A stretch of 37,767 bases of DNA. Source: Peptostreptococcaceae bacterium (GTDB lineage Bacteria > Bacillota > Clostridia > Peptostreptococcales > Acidaminobacteraceae). Made by a program: the position numbers and the translations under genes. The stretch is taken from the NCBI GenBank assembly GCA_027064135.1, contig JAMOQG010000110.1, positions 1 through 37,767 of the forward strand, in the 5' to 3' direction. Below are positions 32,833-37,767 of this stretch, in pieces (within the stretch, counting starts at the first letter, position 1; each line of letters begins with the position of its first letter). Below the pieces are notes generated by a model. That model did no database searches and had not been told where the DNA came from. It saw nothing but the letters and a program-made list of their open reading frames with translations.

Positions 32833-34600
32833 AATATTGTAGTATTTGATAATTTTCAGTATCTTTTAATATAAATTTATCAAAATAATTTTGATCATAA
32901 ATATTAAAATATTCAAAATTAGAATATTTTATATTTTCCCTATTCATAAGTTCGCTATATATGTCTGTAGTAATCCATTTTCCGTTAATGTAAATTTCAG
33001 TTTGATAATAAACAGTCTCTTCAGTATCTAGCCTTCTAATAATTCTTGAAGGGATATCCAAACTTCGAATAAGGCTTGAGAATAGAAAATTGATTTCAAT
33101 ATTAGTACCACTTGATGAATTAAATACTTCAAGTGCATTTTTCATTTCATTTGATTCAGTATTTTCATTTATAAGAGCTATGTTGTTAAATATCCATTCA
33201 TATAATATTTTAACTTTGTCGTATGAATTTGTTTGATCAATAGAAATTAATTTTGCTGCTGATAAAAGCGTTTCATTTGATGATAAAACCTTTTCGCTTG
33301 GTAGTAAATATAAAATATTTTCGCTATTAAGGTTTACTATGCTAAATTGCATAAGCACATTAGAATCGGGCTTATTCATAGTAATAATTGATTGGTTATT
33401 ATAATCTTTTTCTGTTTCATTATTAATAATAATGGTGATATTATGTTTTCCTAATCCAAATGGAGTATATATTTTTGTATTAAAATGTTTATCAATAACT
33501 GGAACGATGAAAATTTTCTTATGCCCATTTTTTTCAACTATTACATTAAAAGATTTAATAGTTTCATCTTCAAGTGAACCAACAAAATCAAAATTGTTGC
33601 TTATATCTTTATTTGCATGTAATTCAGTGTCTAAATTAATTTTATATTTAAAAAAATTCTTATATTCTAGATAATGTTCTTTTTCTCTATTGATAGTAAG
33701 TGTTGATATTTTTAGAGAATTAATTATAATATTTGTTAACCCTATTGCATCTTCATCTTGAATGCTTCCTGAATATGAAAAGTTAAAAAGATGAACTTTA
33801 TTATTATATTTAAAAAAATATAATATATTTTTTTTATTATTTTCACTTTGATCTTGAATGTTTGTATTTAAATGAATTATTTTAAATGGTATATCGTTTA
33901 TTGTTGAATTTTTAATATCTGAAAAAACAATTTCATTTGAATTATTTTTTTCTATTTGCGATTGGATATTTGAAATGTAATCGTCAAGTGACATTTCATT
34001 TAAGAAACCGCTTGATATAGACAAAGTATAATTTTGTAGACCGTCATAAAGGCTGAATGAGTATTTATTTGTACTTGTGTTTTCCCATCCTGCTGGAAGT
34101 GAAAATTCAATACCTTCATTTTTCAAATAATATTTTTTAAAAAAAGTTGAGCCAAGATATGAATAAATATTTTCACGGTATTTATTGTTAATATTTAATA
34201 TAGTTTTATCTTCATTCCAATTTAAGTCCATATCAAATGTTTTTGCAACAAATTCTACTGGTACTAGTGTTCTATCATCTACGATTATTGGTGGTGAAGT
34301 CAGATTTGTTTTTTTACCGTTGTTATAACAAACTGAATCGTTGATTTTTAATTTAATAAAAGTATTTCCTTTATAGGTTAATACTTCTTGAGTATCGTTA
34401 ATCCAATTTACGTTTGCATCAAAAGATTCAAAAAATTGTCGCATAGGGACCATCAATGTATTATCTTTTTCAATGGGACTAGTAGCAAAGTCGATTTTCT
34501 CACCATTGTAAAAAATTTCTACTTCTTTTTCGGCAAATGAAATTGTTGTTAATGATAATAGAAAAAATACTGTTAAGAGTATAAAAATATTTTTTTTCAT
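32831..34600 (-). CDS. Secreted protein: copper-amine-oxidase-N-like domain plus degenerate transglutaminase-like domain
   Basis: The 589-residue protein starts with a signal peptide (about residues 1-23, MKKNIFILLTVFFLLSLTT then ISFA). Residues about 25-140 are a copper-amine-oxidase N-terminal-like surface domain (VPMRQFFESFDANVNW, DDRTLVPVEFVAKTF). A middle part of about 180 residues begins GIEFSLPAGWENT. The C-terminal part is transglutaminase-like (YDKVKILYEWIFNNI, FLFSSLIRSLDIPSRII, YINGKWITTDIYS). The catalytic Cys and His expected in that fold are absent: the Cys position in SGTNIEINF and the His position in VYYQTEIYI read other residues, while the Asp remains (TTD). GAGAGG supports ATG 34600, and an in-frame ATG 23 codons upstream is rejected. 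It is probably a non-catalytic surface protein. Confidence 0.82.
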   Translation of the reverse strand: MKKNIFILLTVFFLLSLTTISFAEKEVEIFYNGEKIDFATSPIEKDNTLMVPMRQFFESFDANVNWINDTQEVLTYKGNTFIKLKINDSVCYNNGKKTNLTSPPIIVDDRTLVPVEFVAKTFDMDLNWNEDKTILNINNKYRENIYSYLGSTFFKKYYLKNEGIEFSLPAGWENTSTNKYSFSLYDGLQNYTLSISSGFLNEMSLDDYISNIQSQIEKNNSNEIVFSDIKNSTINDIPFKIIHLNTNIQDQSENNKKNILYFFKYNNKVHLFNFSYSGSIQDEDAIGLTNIIINSLKISTLTINREKEHYLEYKNFFKYKINLDTELHANKDISNNFDFVGSLEDETIKSFNVIVEKNGHKKIFIVPVIDKHFNTKIYTPFGLGKHNITIIINNETEKDYNNQSIITMNKPDSNVLMQFSIVNLNSENILYLLPSEKVLSSNETLLSAAKLISIDQTNSYDKVKILYEWIFNNIALINENTESNEMKNALEVFNSSSGTNIEINFLFSSLIRSLDIPSRIIRRLDTEETVYYQTEIYINGKWITTDIYSELMNRENIKYSNFEYFNIYDQNYFDKFILKDTENYQILQY

Positions 34601-34799
34601 AATTTTCCTCTCTTTGTATTGAATAATATTATAAACTAGTATAATATTATTAAAAATGCAACTATGCATCTTATATACAAATCTTCAAATTTAACTATTC
34701 TATTTTAAATAATACCACAAAACATATATGATTAAACTTAAAAATGAAAATTGTAACATAAGTGTAATAAATTTACTTGTATTAAAACATAGGAGGCTT

Positions 34800-36095
34800 A
34801 TGAGAAAAAGTGATTTAGAGAAGAAAACTGTCAATGATTTAAGAATTATAGCTAAAAGTTTAAATATGAAAAAAACGTCAAAATTCAATAAAGCTGAACT
34901 GATAGATATTATAATTAATGGTGAGAAGCATAAAATCGAAGAAATTCCTACTGAATTTATAGAAAAACTTGATGACAAAGATAATATGGATAAAGAAGTT
35001 GAAGGTGTATTAGAAACTACAGATAAAGGATATGGATTTTTACGATTTAGCAATTATATGTCAAGCGAGTATGATGTTTATGTATCTGCATCTCAGATTA
35101 AAAAGTTTAAATTGATAACAGGTGATAAAGTAAGAGGCGTTACTAGAAAAGCTAAAAGTAATGAAAGATTTAGCGCTTTATTATATGTTAAAGAAGTTAA
35201 TGGGTTAGACCCTCTCGAAGCAAAAAAACGCACCAGTTTTACTGATTTGACTCCTAATTATCCTACAGAAAAAATAAAATTGGAAGATAAAAAGGAAAAC
35301 TTATCTTTACGAATTATTGATTTATTTGTTCCAATAGGAAAAGGACAACGTGGAATGATTGCATCGCCACCAAAAGCAGGGAAAACAACATTGCTTCACA
35401 ATATAGCAAAACAGATAGAGAAAGAATATCCTAATATTGAGCTTATAGTTTTATTAATTGATGAAAGACCAGAAGAGGTTACTGAAATGAAAAGGCTTAT
35501 TAATAGTGATGTTATATTTTCAACGTTTGATGAAGAACCAAGAAATCATATTAAAGCTGCTGAAATGGTTTTAGCAAGAGCTAAAGCACTTGTTGAACAT
35601 GGTAAAGATGTTATAGTTTTACTTGATTCAATTACCCGATTAACACGAGCTTATAATCTTGTGATTCCATCTAGTGGAAGAACTTTATCAGGGGGGCTTG
35701 ATCCTGCAGCGTTATATAATCCTAAGAGATTTTTTGGCGCAGCAAGAAATATTGAAGCTGGAGGGAGTTTAACAATTTTGGCTACTGCACTTATTGAAAC
35801 AGGTTCTAGAATGGATGATGTTATATTTGAAGAATTTAAAGGAACAGGAAATATGGAGATTACTTTAAGTAGAGAATTATCTGAAAGAAGAATATTTCCA
35901 GCAATTAATATTAATAAATCAAGTACACGAAAAGAAGAATTACTTTTAAATAAAGAAGAAATTGAAGCTATTTGGAAATTAAGAAGGGCTTATGGTAAAG
36001 AAACCACTGCAAAAGCTACTGAAAAGATGATTAGTTTATTAAAACAGACTGAGAATAATAATGAATTTATTAAATTAATTTCTTTAGAATTTTAA
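34800..36095 (+). CDS. rho: Transcription termination factor Rho
   Basis: Rho is a hexameric RNA-dependent ATPase that ends transcription. The 431-residue protein has an N-terminal SAP-like helical part, an OB-fold RNA-binding part (GVLETTDKGYGFLRF at about residues 63-77), the Walker A stretch ASPPKAGKTTLL, the ATPase motif LIDERPEEVTEM, and the Q/R-loop region SSGRTLSGGLDPAAL. AGGAGG at 34791-34796 fixes ATG 34800; an in-frame upstream ATG at 34728 is rejected. It is followed by rpmE with its own promoter. The order rho-rpmE-tdk is common in clostridia. Confidence 0.97.
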   Translation: MRKSDLEKKTVNDLRIIAKSLNMKKTSKFNKAELIDIIINGEKHKIEEIPTEFIEKLDDKDNMDKEVEGVLETTDKGYGFLRFSNYMSSEYDVYVSASQIKKFKLITGDKVRGVTRKAKSNERFSALLYVKEVNGLDPLEAKKRTSFTDLTPNYPTEKIKLEDKKENLSLRIIDLFVPIGKGQRGMIASPPKAGKTTLLHNIAKQIEKEYPNIELIVLLIDERPEEVTEMKRLINSDVIFSTFDEEPRNHIKAAEMVLARAKALVEHGKDVIVLLDSITRLTRAYNLVIPSSGRTLSGGLDPAALYNPKRFFGAARNIEAGGSLTILATALIETGSRMDDVIFEEFKGTGNMEITLSRELSERRIFPAININKSSTRKEELLLNKEEIEAIWKLRRAYGKETTAKATEKMISLLKQTENNNEFIKLISLEF

Positions 36096-36096
36096 T

Positions 36097-36125
36097 TTGA
36101 TTATTTTTTTCATTCATGTTATAAT
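36097..36125 (+). promoter_or_regulatory. Promoter of rpmE
   Basis: TTGATT (36097-36102), a 17-base spacer and TATAAT (36120-36125) with TG one base before the -10. It starts two bases after the rho stop. Confidence 0.88.
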
Positions 36126-36200
36126 GTGAGAGTTGATAAAATGAATAAATATATATTATTTATATAGAGGAAAAAGAAAAATTAAGAAAGAGGTGGAAAT

Positions 36201-36410
36201 ATGAAATCTGGAATTCATCCTGAGTATACAGAAGTAGAAGTTCATTGCTCATGCGGGAATAGATTTACTACTAAGTCAACAAAAGGTTCAGACATAAGAT
36301 TAGATGTTTGTTCACAATGTCATCCTTATTACACTGGTGCTAAGAAATCAGGCGTAAAAGATGGAAGAGCTGAACTATTTAAAAAGAAATATGGAATGGA
36401 AGTTGAATAG
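36201..36410 (+). CDS. rpmE: Ribosomal protein bL31, zinc-binding type
   Basis: The 69-residue bL31 sits on the large subunit and helps bridge it to the small subunit. The zinc ligands are all present: C16-S-C18 and C37-S-Q-C40. This is therefore the zinc-containing form rather than the zinc-free paralogue used in zinc shortage. MKSGIHPEY and HPYYTGAKK are diagnostic. GAGGTGG precedes the ATG. It has its own promoter and a strong terminator, separating it from rho and tdk. Confidence 0.98.
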   Translation: MKSGIHPEYTEVEVHCSCGNRFTTKSTKGSDIRLDVCSQCHPYYTGAKKSGVKDGRAELFKKKYGMEVE

Positions 36411-36420
36411 TAAAAGCATG

Positions 36421-36450
36421 ATAGGTTAGGTGATTCCTAACCTATTTTTT
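36421..36450 (+). terminator. Terminator of rpmE
   Basis: ATAGGTTAGG (36421-36430), loop TGATT, CCTAACCTAT (36436-36445), then T's to 36450: a perfect 10-bp stem. Confidence 0.93.
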
Positions 36451-36455
36451 GTATT

Positions 36456-36580
36456 GATTGATACTATTTAAGCAAAAATATATTATGTGGCTATGTTTAT
36501 ATAAAAAAATGTTGACTAATAGACCAAACGAAAAAAACTGAAAGGTTTTGGCGGGAATCGATTGATACTATTTAAACAAA
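36456..36580. repeat. 21-bp direct repeat pair in the tdk upstream region
   Basis: GATTGATACTATTTAAGCAAA (36456-36476 and 36560-36580) differs at one base between copies (AGC against AAC), with 83 bases between them. Each copy contains TTGATA. The first is followed at 17 bases by TATTAT (36481-36486), a plausible promoter; the second is followed at 16 bases by TAATAT. Read together, they may be duplicated promoters or operator iterons for tdk. The intervening stretch has a weak hairpin (CCAAAC at 36524-36529 with GTTTTGG at 36545-36551). Confidence 0.6.
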
Positions 36581-36677
36581 GAATAATATAAAGAATAATA
36601 TTATGTAATAATAATTAAATAGAATATATCTGATAGTAAAAAATAAATTTTTAGACTAAAAATGGTAACAATTTGAT

Positions 36678-36720
36678 AGATGTCTATATGGCATCTTTTG
36701 TTATTTAGAAATAACAAAAG
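36678..36720 (+). promoter_or_regulatory. Overlapping hairpins in the tdk leader
   Basis: Hairpin A: AGATGTC (36678-36684) with GGCATCT (36690-36696), followed by TTTGTTATTT, looks like a weak terminator. Hairpin B: CTTTTGTTATTT (36695-36706) with AAATAACAAAAG (36709-36720) is perfect over 12 bp and uses hairpin A's U-tract as its own 5' arm. The two overlap, so they may be alternative folds. Confidence 0.5.
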
Positions 36721-36754
36721 CTAGAGAAAATATGTATTATACATCGTGGGGAAT

Positions 36755-36788
36755 GGGGGTGAATACTACTTCTAAAGTAGTGGTTATG
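36755..36788 (+). promoter_or_regulatory. Shine-Dalgarno, hairpin and start codon of tdk
   Basis: GGGGGTGA (36755-36762) matches the 16S-complementary GGAGGTGA at 7 of 8 bases, but lies 23 bases from the ATG. A 7-bp hairpin, ACTACTT (36765-36771) loop CTA with AAGTAGT (36775-36781), fills the gap. Folding removes 17 bases and leaves about six between the Shine-Dalgarno and AUG 36786, the normal distance. Confidence 0.55.
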
Positions 36789-37391
36789 GCAAAATTATAT
36801 TTTAGATATGGTGCTATGAATTGCGGAAAATCAACAAATTTAATGCAAGTAGCATATAATTATAAAGAAAGAGGTATGAAATCAGTTATAATTAAACCTA
36901 TGGTTGATACTAAAGGGGCTGATTCGGTAGTTTCTAGATTGGGAATTAATAAGAAAATTGATATGCTTATTGATGATAGGATGAATGTTTTTAATGAGAT
37001 AAATAGAGATAATGAAAATGAAAAAATTGATTGTATTTTAGTTGATGAAGTTCAATTTTTTAAAGCAAATCAAATAGATCAACTTCTGATGATAGCTGTT
37101 AAGTTAAATATCCCTGTTATTGCATATGGTCTTAGAACTGATTTTAAAATGAATGGATTTGAAGGTTCCGAAAGATTACTTTTAATTGCACATACAATTG
37201 AAGAATTAAAAACAATTTGTAGATGTGGTAGAAAAGCTACGCTAAATGCTAGAAAAATTAATGGTAAATTTGTATCGGATGGAGATCAAGTAGCAATTGA
37301 TGGAGAAAATAAAGTGGAATATGAATCATTATGTAGTAATTGTTATTATAAATTAGTTTTAGATATAGGCAATTGCGAAACAGACTATTAA
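36786..37391 (+). CDS. tdk: Thymidine kinase
   Basis: Tdk phosphorylates thymidine to dTMP for salvage. The 201-residue protein has Walker A G9-AMNCG-K15-S16, the catalytic VDEVQF (D87, E88), AYGLRTDF, and a zinc site of four cysteines (C145, C147, C183, C186). The start at ATG 36786 gives MAKLYFRYGAMNCGKS, which lines up with the E. coli protein start (MAQLYF). In-frame ATG 36732, ATG 36753 and GTG 36759 would add up to 18 residues with no homology. The strong Shine-Dalgarno sits unusually far upstream with a hairpin between. The 375 bases between rpmE and the start hold the features listed separately and no other gene. A hairpin (37393-37417) follows the stop, without a clear T-tract. Confidence 0.95.
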   Translation: MAKLYFRYGAMNCGKSTNLMQVAYNYKERGMKSVIIKPMVDTKGADSVVSRLGINKKIDMLIDDRMNVFNEINRDNENEKIDCILVDEVQFFKANQIDQLLMIAVKLNIPVIAYGLRTDFKMNGFEGSERLLLIAHTIEELKTICRCGRKATLNARKINGKFVSDGDQVAIDGENKVEYESLCSNCYYKLVLDIGNCETDY

Positions 37392-37466
37392 CAACTTGTT
37401 ATTAAAATAAGCAAGTTAAACTAAGAATGCAGATATTAAGTTTTTCAAATATGAATAAGTAATAAA

Positions 37467-37767
37467 TTAAGCAACCGTTTTAAAAGCTCTTAAATGATCT
37501 ATGTGACCTGAATGAATCATAATAAGAACACCAATTAATTGAGTTATACCAGCAAGTAAAATTGTTGATTTAAGAGAAACTGTATTTCTAATTTGAGAAC
37601 TATTGATATTAAGATAATCTTTTAATTGTCCAATAGCTCTTTCACAAACAGTTCTAGTTTTATATAGATTTTGCCATTTTTCAGTATTTTGAGGTAAAGA
37701 AGTATTAAATCGATATTCTTCATCAATAGCAATATTAACTTTTCTACCATGAATGGCATCAGAACAA
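37467..37767 (-). mobile_element. Transposase, C-terminal part (runs off the right edge)
   Basis: Read on the minus strand, this gives 100 codons ending FKTVA-stop at plus 37467-37469. YKTRTVCERAIGQLK matches the IS4-type DDE signature Y-(2)-R-(3)-E-(6)-K exactly, so the Glu in VCERAI is the third catalytic carboxylate. A hydrophobic closing part follows (STILLAGITQLIGVLIMIHS). The frame is intact to the edge. The N-terminal portion lies beyond the window. Together with the left-edge fragment it suggests two same-strand copies of one element, but the two pieces do not overlap, so identity of the copies is not shown. It lies 75 bases beyond tdk. Confidence 0.85.

Noticed and set aside
36456-36580. 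CRISPR array
   Set aside because: There are only two repeat copies, an 83-base gap, no further units and no cas genes in the window.
36451-36785. T-box or other known riboswitch in the tdk leader
   Set aside because: No T-box sequence (AGGGTGG-like) and no recognisable purine, thymine-related or other aptamer core was seen; only hairpins and direct repeats.
278-37466. Matching terminal inverted repeats of the two flanking transposase copies
   Set aside because: Compared by eye, the outer sequences at the left (278-434, read inward) and right (37392-37466) gave only weak short matches, not a convincing inverted repeat.

Overview
The window is strongly AT-rich, has short intergenic gaps and AGGAGG-type ribosome binding sites, and carries genes typical of an anaerobic, amino-acid-fermenting low-GC Firmicute (Clostridia/Tissierellia-like). 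The markers are Rex, thiolase, a clostridial 2[4Fe-4S] ferredoxin, an NAD-type glutamate dehydrogenase, formate-tetrahydrofolate ligase, a Kce-like lysine-fermentation enzyme, a Na+-coupled amino-acid symporter and a V-type ATPase. No species can be named from the sequence alone. Both ends fall inside transposase genes on the minus strand: an N-terminal part at 1-277 and a C-terminal part at 37467-37767. The window therefore looks like a segment bounded by two same-oriented copies of one or two insertion sequences.

Layout. 0.4-9.5 kb is metabolic: ndk, an NSS-family symporter, pyrBI (minus), rex-thl, ferredoxin (minus), a P-loop/Asp23-like protein, gdhA and cobT. 9.5-15.1 kb holds a PucR-type regulator, fhs, a PHP phosphatase and metK (minus). 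metK sits behind a complete SAM-I riboswitch with its own promoter and terminator. Just upstream of metK is a tiny hydrophobic gene whose frame is broken at a run of nine T. 15.7-22.8 kb is a block of unfamiliar proteins: a membrane-anchored TPR-like protein, a tail-anchored protein, a protein with two possible PH-like units, a metallophosphoesterase with an altered first motif, an unknown partner and an S-layer-homology protein. 22.9-31.4 kb is a nine-gene V-type ATPase operon in the order G-C-I-K-F-E-A-B-D, followed 22 bp later by the Kce-like gene. 32.3-37.4 kb holds a small membrane protein, a secreted protein with a degenerate transglutaminase-like domain (minus), then rho, rpmE and tdk. 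tdk has a long structured upstream region with duplicated promoter-like repeats.

How the genes fit together (inference). Amino acids enter by Na+ symport. Glutamate is deaminated by the NAD-type dehydrogenase. Lysine-derived 3-keto-5-aminohexanoate could be cleaved by the Kce-like enzyme to acetoacetate, and thiolase and Rex point to C4/acetyl-CoA redox metabolism. The V-ATPase links ATP to an ion gradient. Fhs, MetK, CobT, Ndk, PyrBI and Tdk serve one-carbon, cofactor and nucleotide supply.

The least explained parts, and so the best places for a second look, are the T9 frame break upstream of metK, the tdk leader (tandem direct repeats, overlapping hairpins, and a hairpin between a strong Shine-Dalgarno and the AUG), the 15.7-20.9 kb unknown-protein block, and the secreted protein with a transglutaminase-like fold but no visible catalytic Cys or His.
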